Assembly: GCA_022606135.1 (NCBI GenBank)
Contig: JABYQN010000002.1
Span: forward strand, 2,790,001 to 2,854,000
Length of the DNA stretch: 64,000 nt
Direction: 5' to 3'
DNA from: Fomes fomentarius
Taxonomy: Eukaryota; Basidiomycota; Agaricomycetes; Polyporales; Polyporaceae
Numbering within the stretch: position 1 is the stretch's first letter; every line of letters starts with the position of its first letter. The notes below the pieces were generated by a model. The model had not been told where the DNA came from, did not search any database, and worked only from the letters and a program-made list of their open reading frames with translations. A program made the position numbers and the translations under genes. Shown here in pieces: positions 46,455-56,833 of this stretch.

Positions 46455-47743
46455 ATGGCAAATGTGGTTACGCACCCCCACCTACAAGTAGGCTTCCACC
46501 CTGGCCCCGTTGGCCACTCACCTTCACCACTTGGCTTCGGATTTGGTCTCGCGCAACCACCCATGATGCAAGGTTGGCCCCCCGCGTCGCATCCCCAACC
46601 ACCTGCATGGGGGTTTCAACCACAGGTGCTGCAAGCAGCCACACGCCTAACAAAGAGGAGACATGAGCCGGAGGAGGAGGATCGGGACGAGAGGATGGAT
46701 AGGAGCCCTACGCCGGAGAGACCGAAGCGTGCCGCGCCCAAAAGGGCCCGCACCACACCCTCCGCAGTTGTGCCGCTCGGGAAAGGGCAGGAGACAGCGA
46801 AGGAGAACAAGCCCCCGACAGCCAACGATGAGAGTGATGTAGATGTTGGGTTTTTGCTGGGTACGTCGTTCTTGCTATCACGTTGTAAGCTTGCGCTTAC
46901 GGTTTTCCAGCGAGTTTACCTCCGCAGTCCTTACTGCCGTTAGTAACTGCGCTACTATCGGAACACCCCGCGCTCAAATTCACCATCCTCTCGCTCATCC
47001 CTCGTCCGACGCTTGACAGTGCCCTGCAGGGGCTCGCCAATTCCGCCCAGAAGCTCAAGGATGCTTACCCATACTCCAATACTCCCTTCTCTCAACCCGG
47101 CTCTTCAAACTGGAGCATTTCAGGAGGATTCGGCAGCAATCGTGCCACCACATCCTTTTCCACGGGGTTCGGCTTTGGTGCGAGACCTGCAGGAAGTGCT
47201 GGTTTCGGTTCAGGGCCTTCCACTCCCCCCGCAGCAGGCATGCGAGACGAATACATCATAAACCGTCTCCAGCCTCATATACAAGAGTTCGTCTCCGCAT
47301 GCACGTCTTTCCTTCCATATTTTTCGAACGTCCGGTCCATGGATCACGCATCTTCGGCGAAGTCCCACACCACACAGACTCATGCCGCCGCCCTGCGTCA
47401 GCAACACAAAGAGAGATTGCACCCCACCGAAACCTATCTTTTCCTCTCTGCCCTCACCTCTCACATCCTCAATCAACCACCCCTTGCACAAGCGTCACTT
47501 GCGCCGCTCCTTGTTGAGCGCCTGAACAAAGAGTGGATGGCATGGGTTGACCATGTGGACGAGTTTGTCAACCGACAAGGGGGCATGTTCGGTCGGGAGG
47601 CCGTCGCCACCTGGGAACGAGGGTTGGACGAGTTCGCCACCCAGGCGAAGCAGTACGGTATGGAAATGATGAAGGGTGTTCGCGATCGCTGGGTCTTAAA
47701 GGTTGGCTGGCTTGTCGGTCGACAGCCCATGGAGGAATTGTAG
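46455..47743 (+). CDS. STS1: Nuclear proteasome tethering factor STS1/Cut8
   Basis: Protein that anchors the 26S proteasome at the nuclear envelope and aids its nuclear import. The start MANVVTHPHLQVGFHPGPVG begins a disordered, Pro-rich N-terminus containing the basic stretch RPKRAAPKRARTTPS, a likely nuclear localisation signal. The Cut8 fold begins DVGFLLASLPPQSLLPLVTA and LLSEHPALKFTILSLIPRPT, which is the family signature, then LDSALQGLANSAQKLKDAYP. A Gly/Ser-rich insert follows, then DEYIINRLQPHIQEFVSACT, HPTETYLFLSALTSHILNQP, LNKEWMAWVDHVDEFVNRQG and the end VGWLVGRQPMEEL. One intron (46861 to 46910) in phase 1 joins the two exons. Confidence 0.92.
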
Positions 47744-48608
47744 TGGCGATTCAGAACACGGTGGTCTTGCGTCATTTGGTTTTATGGTTATATGAACGTT
47801 GCATATCGTAATGTTCTCCCACCAATCCCTCACTTCCCTGCACCCGTCTCACGTACATCTCTATACGCATTGACGCGCTCCGTTTGCATGTAATAGGCTA
47901 CTCTTCTGACCTGCATTTGTATCACTTCATCGACCCTCCTTTACGCTACGCTAGTACGAATGATATGACCCATGCCGTCTCACTCCTTGTTTGATGTGTC
48001 ACCGTTACTGCCGCCGTAAAGATGGTGTTGCTGATTGTTGACTGTTGTGTCGACCGGGCGGCGGGGGGTTCGGAGCGCTGAGGTTTGCACGTGGCCGAAT
48101 TTTGTGGTAGTGTTACCAGGAGGCGCCAATGTACAGTGTCCAGTGACACCACAACACCCTGCTGCCCACGACGCCGCCTGCAGCAGACCATTGCCCAGGC
48201 TAGGCTGGAATGCTCATGCATGCGCCATCATGCATCCTTGACTGCACACTTGCCCTCTCTATCGCTGTCTTCGGTGTTCCAGGCTGCCGCTGGCAGGGCG
48301 TGGGTCAGGACTCGCCCGACGCGTGCATACCATCGAACCCACCCTCGGGCAGAGACGATCGGCAATCCGTTGCGTGTCGCCCATGGAGGTCATGACGTTG
48401 GAGGTGGAATGGGAGGATCGTCTTCTAAAAACTTGTCGTACGTATCCTCGCAGTGCGTTCCATCATGCCATCTCATACAACGATGTATTGGGATGTACCC
48501 AGGTCAACCAAGGTCGCGTCTACCCCCCACTCTGACGTACGAACATGCGTATTGCCTCCTCTTCCATCTTCATCTGCGTCTATCCTTAGTTCTCCGCTCC
48601 GGAATACG
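47744..48608. other. Intergenic, no gene seen
   Basis: About 865 bases between STS1 and the next plus-strand gene. An open frame continues upstream from 48609 to 48465 and could extend the next protein's N-terminus; otherwise nothing was recognised. Confidence 0.45.
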
Positions 48609-50033
48609 ATGTCGGACGCGGACAATCGCGAAACCTATTCCATACCCCTCCGAAATTCGACGCGAGGTAGCGTCTCGTTCATTGACGTCGATAGACTGTC
48701 TCCCTGCGACTATGGACCCTCACATGATGCCTCGGGAAAGTACCCTACGTACGAAAGCGATCCACCTTGGGAACAGATCCGAGCCTCTCTGCCGGATGCC
48801 CTTTTGCCACCCGTCACCTTCTTCCGGCCCAAGGAGTTACCGCCCCCTCCACCCCCTCCCGCGACGGAGACGGACTTGCTACGGAATCTCGTCCGCAGCA
48901 TCACGGCCAGCCCTCCCGCGAGCCTTTCCCAGGCGCTGTCTTACCACGCTGCTCATTCAAGGTTGCACTCGACCGCCTCGTTCAACGTCGTGATCAGATA
49001 CGCCATCAGGTGCGCCAGTTTTGGCAGCGTGGTTGACCTGCTTGCGCAGATGGTGCGAGAAGACGTTCCAGGTGACGAGGACACACGCGCGCTGCGAGTG
49101 CGGTCTATGGTGCGGTCTGGGTTATGGAATCTGGCGTGGCGAGAGGAGATGGCGGAGGTAAAGGAGGCCGAGATGGGACTGCCGTTGGCCGTTTGGCTGG
49201 AGTTCTTCGGATCCGTGAAACGGGGTGCAATCCTGGGCAGGAAGTCGTACTATGGACGGCCCGAAGGTATTAAACCAAAACCTCTGCAGACACCAGATCC
49301 CACGGTGACCAGCGCGCGATTTCATGCGCTCTTGCAGCATCCCCCCATGGTCACTCTGGACGAGTGGCAGCGCGTTCCCCCGCGCGTCACGCACTCACTG
49401 GTCCGGTCACTCATCCAGCAGGACCGGCGTGCGACGGCGATGGAGTTCACACGGACGTACTTCCAGTCGTTGCCGCGCGAGATAGACGGAGAGTGGCGAC
49501 GCGCATGTCTCGCTATCATTCACCTCCACATGACGTCGGGACGCGTGTGTAATCTATCGGCACACTTCGCCGCGCTGAAGATGCTTTTCGGTTTGCTGGA
49601 CATGCACCATAGCTTCCAGCCGACCGCAACAACACTCTTTCTCCTCCTCCGGACGCTGAAACGAACGAAGCGGAGTGGAGAACGCGCGGATAAGCTTGTG
49701 CTATCCTTCCAGAGGCGCTGGGGAGCCGCCATTTTGGACGACAGGGTGCGGCGACGTTGGGCGTCGCTCTGGCTCAAACAAGGGAGGACTGAGCGTGCAG
49801 AAGTGATCTTGGAAAGGCAGCACGCGCTGGACGTGCAGAGGGTGGCATGGCAAGCGGAGAAAGACGTCATAGGGACGGGGTCGCACAAGGGTCGGAGTCG
49901 GAGATTGCGGTGGCTTGAGCTGCACCGCGGCGGAAGCAGAGGCAAGGAGCGATGGCGTTGGCGACGGCTCCGGCGACGGTTGCGGAGGAAAGAGGTACGC
50001 CATCCTAGACAGTCCCCCGATGTGCAACATTGA
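48609..50033 (+). CDS. Lineage-specific protein with PPR-like helical region
   Basis: Single-exon gene of 474 codons, unlike its intron-rich neighbours. The chosen start is MSDADNRETYSIPLRNSTRG; an in-frame upstream ATG at 48465 would add about 48 residues. The sequence has a proline run (ELPPPPPPPATET), then alpha-helical stretches resembling pentatricopeptide or TPR repeats: SRLHSTASFNVVIRYAIRCA, FGSVVDLLAQMVREDVPGDE, LVRSLIQQDRRATAMEFTRT, LSAHFAALKMLFGLLDMHHS. The C-terminus is very basic (RGKERWRWRRLRRRLRRKEV), which would suit RNA binding. No family was firmly recognised. A mitochondrial RNA-related role is only a guess from the PPR-like look. Confidence 0.7.
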   Translation: MSDADNRETYSIPLRNSTRGSVSFIDVDRLSPCDYGPSHDASGKYPTYESDPPWEQIRASLPDALLPPVTFFRPKELPPPPPPPATETDLLRNLVRSITASPPASLSQALSYHAAHSRLHSTASFNVVIRYAIRCASFGSVVDLLAQMVREDVPGDEDTRALRVRSMVRSGLWNLAWREEMAEVKEAEMGLPLAVWLEFFGSVKRGAILGRKSYYGRPEGIKPKPLQTPDPTVTSARFHALLQHPPMVTLDEWQRVPPRVTHSLVRSLIQQDRRATAMEFTRTYFQSLPREIDGEWRRACLAIIHLHMTSGRVCNLSAHFAALKMLFGLLDMHHSFQPTATTLFLLLRTLKRTKRSGERADKLVLSFQRRWGAAILDDRVRRRWASLWLKQGRTERAEVILERQHALDVQRVAWQAEKDVIGTGSHKGRSRRLRWLELHRGGSRGKERWRWRRLRRRLRRKEVRHPRQSPDVQH

Positions 50034-51506
50034 TGTCGTGCGTGACGGCGTACGACGATTTGTATTGGAGGGGGCGTGCCCCGTTGAACGTAATAGTTAC
50101 AGGCTATACATGCTTTTCCTAATCGGAACGGGCGCACTTGCGGTTAACGGACGAGGATTGGGAAGATGTCCGAACGCGGAGCAAGTTTGTGGGACTGTGG
50201 TTTGCGTAAGCTGGAGCAAGAACGCTGGCTGGAGAGGCGGTGAGTGTGCATAGGCGGTATTGCACGGGCACATGCCCTGTCGGAGAGGTCGAAAACGGCT
50301 GGCTCACGGGGTGCGTCTTCACGTCAGCAATGTCCGCTTCTGGGGCTGATTCGCACGGGTCGAAGACAGGCGAGGAGTGAGAGAGAGAGAGAGGACGAGT
50401 GTAGGGCGCGTCTGCTGTAGAGCGGCCTGTGAGTGGCCTGCAAGAGCTAGTGTGACGATCGCGGGTGCGCTCAGTGGAGATCGTCCGGCCGCGGGAGTCG
50501 GATGCCGGGCGGCCGGTGAGCCCACGCAGAGAGACTGAGGCCTGAGGGACAGCGAGCCAACGAGAGCGAGAGGCTGTCCGAGGACTTGCATATACTCGGG
50601 CGCCAAGGTGTGTCGCCACGCGTGGTTTTGCGTCCTGCCTGCCTAATTGGGACTGTGTTCGCATAGATCCAGACATTCAATCTGGCGTGCGCTAAGCGGT
50701 CGCCACCGAGCCCGCAATTAAGCAAGCAAATAGACTCTCCCCCGGCCGAGACCAGCTCCCACAGGACGCGTCCCCCCCCGGCTAGTGGCTACCTCTCAAA
50801 ATCCGTGATTGGCTAGCGGCCCCTCTGCCTCCCAATATTCATGATTGGCTAGCAGACTTGGCCAATGGGAGCGTGTGCGTGTCGGGGGGCCGCTTATGGC
50901 CCCATGTGTCGAGCAACCACACAGGACGGCCAGGTGCCGACCAAATCGGCTTGGGTGCTCGATTTATTGCCCTCGATGCATGGCGCGAATCGCATCGCCC
51001 CGCAAGTGGCCGAGTCTTAGGCTGGAGGCAAGGTTGAGCTCATGCTATCTGTGGAATTGACCGGTCTCTGTGCTGATCCCATTCGTCCACGTCAGCTCCG
51101 GGTTCTCTCCAGTCCCCGTTTGTGTCCAGGATGCCAGTCCCCAACCATTTCGTTCAGATCGTTGGGATGTCTGCGATCTTCTGCGCTCCGTTCCCAGATC
51201 CGCCTTGAATCTCACTAGGTCCGTTCGCCCCGCCCTTGCACGCTCCGGTCTTGACCCTCGTCTCCGAACATGCTCATTGCACTTCCCCAAAACAATTATC
51301 CTCTTTTTCATCCCTCCCTGGAATTGCAAACATCATGCCTCAGCCCGTCATCGTTCGGCTCTAATTTCGCAACTGTCAACCTCAAGCAGCACACAAACTT
51401 TCACCAGCGATCCATCCAGCGATTCACCAACCATCCCCAGCCTATAAATCCTGCCGTTGCCCGTCCACTCAAGGTGTGTTCTCCAGTCCTCACAAACAAC
51501 TCTCCA
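50034..51506. other. Long intergenic region with promoter elements
   Basis: About 1.47 kb. It has a GA-repeat near 50380-50398, an 8-base C run at 50772-50779, and a CCAAT cluster (listed separately). A long open frame on the minus strand at 50119-50676 is low in complexity (Ser/Arg/Thr) and is not regarded as a gene. Confidence 0.5.
50806..50866 (+). promoter_or_regulatory. Cluster of four CCAAT boxes
   Basis: Within 61 bases there are ATTGG at 50808-50812 and 50844-50848 and CCAAT at 50832-50836 and 50862-50866. Two of them sit in the repeated word TGATTGGCTAGC (50806-50817 and 50842-50853). CCAAT is the binding site of the fungal HAP/CBC complex. The cluster is about 640 bases upstream of the REX4-like start; which gene it serves is not certain. 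Confidence 0.5.
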
Positions 51507-52351
51507 ATGGCTCAGAAGTTCCCCATCCCCCCTCCAGAGAAATTCCTCGCGCTCTCAACCACCAGCGTAGGCTGCGGTCCAGGCGGCGGCACCCCTATGA
51601 TCGCGTATGTCCTCCTCCCACAACGATTGTCTGCGCCGCATCTCGCACTCACCTCGGCTCTGCACATCACAGCCGTGTCGCTCTCGTTGACTACCGCGGC
51701 CAGATCGTCTTCAGTACCTACGTCCTTCCGACCAACCCAGTCACCGACTACCGTACCAGCCAGACTGGTATCCAAGCCTCGGATCTTCAGCCGGGTCAGT
51801 TCCACGCCCCGGTCCCTGTCCCGCGTTTCACGTCGAACACCGCCTTACAGATAATGCGTTGCCTTGGAAAGACGTCCAGCAACGTGTTGCGCAATTTATT
51901 CGAGATAAGATCATCGTCGGCCACACCCTATGGCAAGACCTGTCTGGTGAGCATACTCGACAGTAGCCTGCCACGGTGCGGTATCTATATTGACATTTTG
52001 GCACGACTCCGTCAGTTCTAGGAATACGCCATCCAGCTGTGGCTACGCGGGACGTCGCCCTGTACCAGCCGTTCCGCAATGCGCTCCGATCACCGAACCA
52101 CGTAGTCGGTCTCCAGACCCTCATGTGGCATCTTATGCGTCGTCGCGTCCAAGAGAACCATGTCTGTCCGGTGAGTGTGCAAAGCCTTGTTCACAGCTCA
52201 CGTGTGCTCATCCGAGTCATGACAGCTCGAGAACGCTCGTGCGGCATTAGATCTCTACCGATCCTATTCCGCTGAATGGGAGGGGTCGATAGCCAATGGC
52301 CAGTGGCCTTCACACCTCCCTCCCAGCACTTTTTCGCGGTGCTACCAGTGA
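51507..52351 (+). CDS. REX4/ISG20-type exonuclease domain protein, probably catalytically inactive
   Basis: Exons 51507-51604, 51673-51794, 51851-51946, 52022-52170 and 52226-52351 give 196 residues in consistent phase. The fold of the REX4 branch of DEDDh 3'-5' exonucleases is clear: VGCGPGGGTPMIARVALVDY, RTSQTGIQASDLQPDNALPW, VAQFIRDKIIVGHTLWQDLS, HPAVATRDVALYQPFRNALR, NARAALDLYRSYSAEW. However, the ExoI motif that should read A-L-D-C-E is ALSTTS here (residues 15-20), so both metal-binding acids are gone. In ExoIII the conserved V-E-D-A-R is LENARA, so Asp is Asn, and the catalytic His is displaced by one position. Only the ExoII Asp (GHTLWQDL) remains. Three of four acids are therefore lost while the rest is conserved and the frame is intact, which suggests a non-catalytic role such as RNA binding. 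Confidence 0.85.
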
Positions 52352-52853
52352 GCGCGGAGCTTCTTGCGCCTGTGCCATGTCCGCCCTCGCACATCTAATG
52401 CGTTTGACTCGCAGTGTTGTTGCGTATTATTACGTTAGCCGCGTTTTAGGGTTGCTGAGCGAGCCTACCCTTCAACAGGGTAGTGCCAGGCATGCTCTGG
52501 TGCCCTATCGCATACTCCAGTAATGGACTCCAGCTGATGTCGGGAGTCTGCGCCGGTTAGACCGGAATTGTACATAGTTCTCTAATGATCTGTCAGTAAT
52601 TGATGCGTTGCCTTTGAACTGCCCACGCTAGTGGCGTTTGTGCTCCGTTGAACAATTGATGTCCCTTATGCGGGTCTGAAGGGAGGATGGGCGGCGTAGA
52701 AGACAGCATAGGACGAGCATCATCAGCGCTCCTCGTGTCCCACAGACACTGCTCCCAAAAGCAGCTAGGCCGCCACCGCCACATGGACGCGCATGATGCG
52801 GCGTCAAGCCTTGGAAAGTCCTAGTATGGTAACTACGGTCGTCCCGTTCCTCA
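52352..52853. other. Intergenic, no gene seen
   Basis: About 500 bases between the REX4-like stop and the next plus-strand gene. No supportable feature. Confidence 0.45.
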
Positions 52854-53965
52854 ATGCCTTCCCCTCCTCCCTCCCACCATCCCAACCCCGACACGCACAA
52901 TTCCGTCCCACACGCCGTCTCTCTCCCGCCACCACCTCCCGCGACGCCCCCTGCACCATCTCATTCTGTCGATGCAAACGTTAACGGCAACATGCATCTT
53001 CCCACACAGCCTACCAATGGGGGGCCTCTATCGGCAGCACTCTCCACCCCACACGATGCTGGTTTGACTAGTCCTGACCTGCATGGAACACATGCGGGAA
53101 TCTCTCTTCCAAAGAAGGATGCCTCGCGACTCGCGCCCCGTCTAAGCGTCATCCCAAGCGTCGGCTCGCTTCAACGTACCGACAGGACCGCAACCCCTTC
53201 AGTAGGCGCACGCTCAACGACCTCAACACCTGGTGTCTCGCACGAACACCTCCTCGATCCTTTCACTGGGAACCTAGCCGGTGTCATGGTGCCAAAGAAA
53301 GACATACGCGACGTGGCTGCGTCCCCCTTCGATCAGCGCAGAGACGAGCTATGGTCGGGCCTTGCTACCATTAGAGAGCTCCAGAGTGAGGTGGCGAGCA
53401 TGCATGTCCAGATGGAAGGCATCGGGCTCAACGATGCCCGTGGTGGCAAGCGCGTAGCCGGTGTCGCTAGCAGGGTCCACACAGATACGATACCCGTGGC
53501 CGAGGAGTGGGAGGAGCCCGATGGGGCTGCGGACGCTGTGGAAGAACAACGCAAGCGAGCCCGGGACGCCGAGTTTACGAATCTGACTGAAACATTCAAG
53601 GGGAGGCGAGAGGCCATTGACGCTATCATGAACAAGGTTTACTCATCCTATGCTGTCAAATTTCGAGGGTTGACCGTGTTCTTCTGATGTCCCTGTAGCT
53701 CGGGGAACTCTCAGATTCTTTGACCACGTTCCATGCACTACACACGCCACTCATGGACTTATCCACCAATCGCAGCCAGACGAAGGATTCGGCGCCCGTC
53801 TCTCCGGACTTCATCAACGCAGCATCTCCAAGTACCGCTGCATCTACTTCTCCAGAACTCCCTTCAGCGCTTCCGAAATTCGTGCTCAGCGAACCTGACA
53901 AGCGCGTGTTCCATGAGAGTCCTGTCTCCGCCCCGGGAGAACTTCCCCACGCTTCCCCCGCATAA
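52854..53965 (+). CDS. Hypothetical Pro/Ser-rich protein with coiled-coil segment; 3' end uncertain
   Basis: Unrecognised protein. The start MPSPPPSHHPNPDTHNSVPH leads a disordered Pro/Ser-rich N-terminus with a repeated motif VMVPKKD / ISLPKKD. A helical, likely coiled-coil region follows: RRDELWSGLATIRELQSEVA, VEEQRKRARDAEFTNLTETF, KGRREAIDAIMNKLGELSDS. An intron at about 53638-53698 joins NK to LGELSDSLTTFHALHT. The simplest end is TAA at 53963-53965. However, another frame right after it reads FSDYEAILTFARNILRQLK in coding style, and a 60-base intron (donor GTCCTG near 53922, acceptor CTCAG before 53982) would join it in phase, so the real protein may be longer. Confidence 0.6.
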
Positions 53966-54583
53966 GTCGTCTTTCTCAGACTACGAAGCCATTCTCACGT
54001 TCGCTCGCAACATCCTCCGTCAACTCAAGGTGCATATATGCTGTATGTTGATAGCCGTGAGTTCATTGCTCTTCTAATAAGGTACCTTCCCTGATCGTGG
54101 TACACAACGTCAGTATCGCATCACCGCTATGCTGTATACGTGAACCTGTTCTGCTCCATGCATTCTGGTATCCAATTAGTTCCCTTTCTAGCTCGCACGT
54201 TTCGGTCTTCCCCGAATATCGTCCGATGTTAGTGATCCCGTGTCCCTCTCAGATCACTTGTGAGTCCTCATGCCGTTAGTGTCCTGACCTGCATGGTTTC
54301 CAGGGCTCTGTGAGGAGGTACCGAACGTCCAATCACCGAGCGGCCCGCCGTTCTCAGTCACACAAGGTTTGAAGATGCTTCTTCCGCCGGTCAGAACGCG
54401 CACTGCTGACCATGGCGGGCAAATGTCGCATATTATGAGGCTACCAGCTAACGTGGTCTCCCGTAACTTTCTAGCTTTGCAAGTGCTGCACGGCCCGTGC
54501 ACGCTCATGCACGCCATTGCTGTCGGATAGCGTAGGTACATAAGGGAGGGCGAGGGGACTCTTTCATCACCCGCAAGACTCCC
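53966..54583. other. Possible 3' exons of previous gene, then promoter of pectin methylesterase 1
   Basis: About 620 bases. The first part may hold one or two further exons of the upstream gene. The last 60 bases before 54584 contain a TACATAAGG element about 50 bases upstream of the start, a possible TATA-type core promoter. Confidence 0.4.
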
Positions 54584-56328
54584 ATGATGTTTCCTCAGCT
54601 ATTCTTCCTTTGGGCCAGCCTTGCCATTAGCGCGTTAGCGCTGAGCTCGCCACCGGCAGGAGCCATCACCGTGGGTAGCGGCGGCAAACATGCCACTTTG
54701 TCTGCTGCTCTGAAGGACACTTCGAGTTTGGTGAGTTCCATTAGAACATTCAACACCGTGGTGGCATAACAGATCGAATGACATCTCCGCGCTAGGTGTA
54801 TTTTATCTTTCCCGGTACATACACGGACACCGCGATCATCACGAGAGCCAACGTTCGTGTGTTTGGACAGACTAACACCCCGGATTCATACACGGGGAAC
54901 AGTGGGTATCTTTAGTCTCCGACGACGCCGGGCATTGACACGTCGCCATTGTCATTGGCAGCTGTGACTGTTACAAATAACATTCCAGCGTCACAAGCAG
55001 GTTCTAACGACGCAAGCGGAACTGTGCAAGTGCACGCCACGAATGTGTCACTCTACAACCTAAATATCGCGAACACGTATGGAAAGGTACGCATGTTACG
55101 GGGGACGATCGCGCCCATTGTCTACGGTGTTTTGCCGCCGGTTGCTTATTAACGATAATTGGAATACCACCACACGGATTCTACCGGTCAATCTCTACAG
55201 ACCGTCGAACAGGTACGTCCAATGCAATGCGTACCAATTTGGTGCATTTTTACGTGTTGATGTGACGAGCAAATCCAACTTTACGTAGGCGCAAGCAATC
55301 GCACTTAGCGTCCAGGCGGACCAGTTCGCCGCGTATGGGTGCAAGATTAGTGGAGATCAGTCCGTATGCCACGGAACTACGGGTGACTGCATGTTGACCT
55401 TGTTCCAAACAGAGACACGCTCTTGGCGAATGTCGGCGGGTGAGGACCACATTGTCACCGTTATCCGGGGTCATACGCGATTGAATTAGAATAGTCAGTA
55501 CTACGCGAACAGCTGGATCGAGGGGGCGGTTGATTTCGTATGTCGGAAAGCCTTTCCGAGCAGTCATTTGCTCACGATATGTCACGCAGATTTTTGGAAT
55601 GCGGGCGTCGTCAGTACTTCCAGCTCCTTAGCCGCGAGCTTGGTAGACATCTGCTCACCACAATTGACTCTCGGGTACAGTATCTGGATCACCCGCTCGG
55701 TTATCAATGTAAGTCGTCGTCTCGGGATCCCCGCCCCCGCAGTCCAGGTTAACGTCACCGATCATCTTATGCTGAAATGCCATAGACCATCGGGAACGGC
55801 TACATCACTGCCTCTGGTCGTTCCAGTGACGATTCGTTCTGGTATGTTATCGATAACTCCACTATTCAGGGTACGGGCACTGCGTATCTTGGCCGTCCTT
55901 GGCGGAACTATGCACGGGTTGTGTTTCAGAAATCTACACTTGGAAGCAACGTGTAAGCAAAATTTCCTTATGCTGACAAAATGGAGCGCGCCACTGACCG
56001 AATGGTCTTAGACCTGCGGCGGCTTGGTCCGTATGGGCCTCTACGTAAGTTCCAGCAGTCCTTGCTGATCGGCGAAGGTGTTGATGTGCGGTTTCGACGA
56101 CCCTTAGCAACCCTCAGTACGTCTTGAATCGCTTTCGATCAATCCCGTTCTGATGCTGAAAGTGATTGCTGCTCTGCAGGACGGATCACGTTACTTTTGC
56201 AGAGTATGGCAACAGTGGTCCTGGCGCCTCCGGCACTCGGGCGAGTTTCAGCACCAAGTTGTCTGCTCCGGTCTCGATTACGACGGTACTTAACTCGACC
56301 AGTTGGATTGACCCCGCGTTCTTGTAAT
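54584..56328 (+). CDS. Secreted pectin methylesterase (CE8), copy 1
   Basis: Carbohydrate esterase that removes methyl groups from pectin. The signal peptide is MMFPQLFFLWASLAISALAL. After splicing the family motifs appear in order: VYFIFPGTYTDTAIITRANV, NTVTVTNNIPAS, NLNIANTYGKTVEQAQAIAL, SGDQDTLLANVGGQYYANSW, IEGAVDFIFG, GYITASGRSSDDSFWYVID, YLGRPWRNYARVVF, DHVTFAEYGNSGPGASGTRA, and the end TSWIDPAFL. The catalytic pair of aspartates lies in QDTLL and VDFIFG, with Gln in GDQD and Arg in LGRPW. The gene has about eleven short introns, including a 12-base exon at 55201-55212 (TVEQ) and a 10-base exon (about 56106-56115). Every junction keeps frame, so it appears intact despite the fragmented look. 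Confidence 0.92.
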
Positions 56329-56833
56329 CCCCACTATCCTTTGGGGTAGTAACGGTGCAAGACAAGTATTACTGTATAGATTGCATCGCTTCTAATGTTG
56401 AAGTACCGGACCACCCCTCTCAAATTGGCGTTCGTGCCATGTGCCCGCTGCTTAAATATGGACGTCGGAGTGTAGGATGTCTCCAATTAATGCGCACGGG
56501 CCGCGTGATTCGCTCTACTGCGCTTCTGACAATGTGATCTGCAGGAACCTCTGACACTTCTGCCTTTGACCATGTCCGAGTCGAAGCAGAATGCCTGTGT
56601 AGCGCTCGCAGCGGGCCGCCTTGGAAAGTCACGTTCCGCTCAGCGTCCAAGTATCTGCTTCTCTGTGCTCATCCTGACTGCATTTCGATGCGTCCACAAG
56701 GCCCTCACGATGTTGGATCCTGCGCGTGACCATGGCGGGCCGCGCTACTGGACGCATGGATGAACCGTACTACTAGATACATATACACCGCCCTGGAATG
56801 CTCGCCTGTTCGCTCGGTCTTGAGTTTTGAACG
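56329..56833. other. Intergenic between the two pectin methylesterases
   Basis: About 505 bases; no gene. The sequence ACATATACACC about 60 bases upstream of the start at 56834 may serve as a core promoter element. Confidence 0.4.

Noticed and set aside
50119..50676. Long minus-strand open frame of 185 codons.
   Set aside because: Composition is low-complexity Ser/Arg/Thr, there are no domains or splice signals, and it lies in a promoter-like region.
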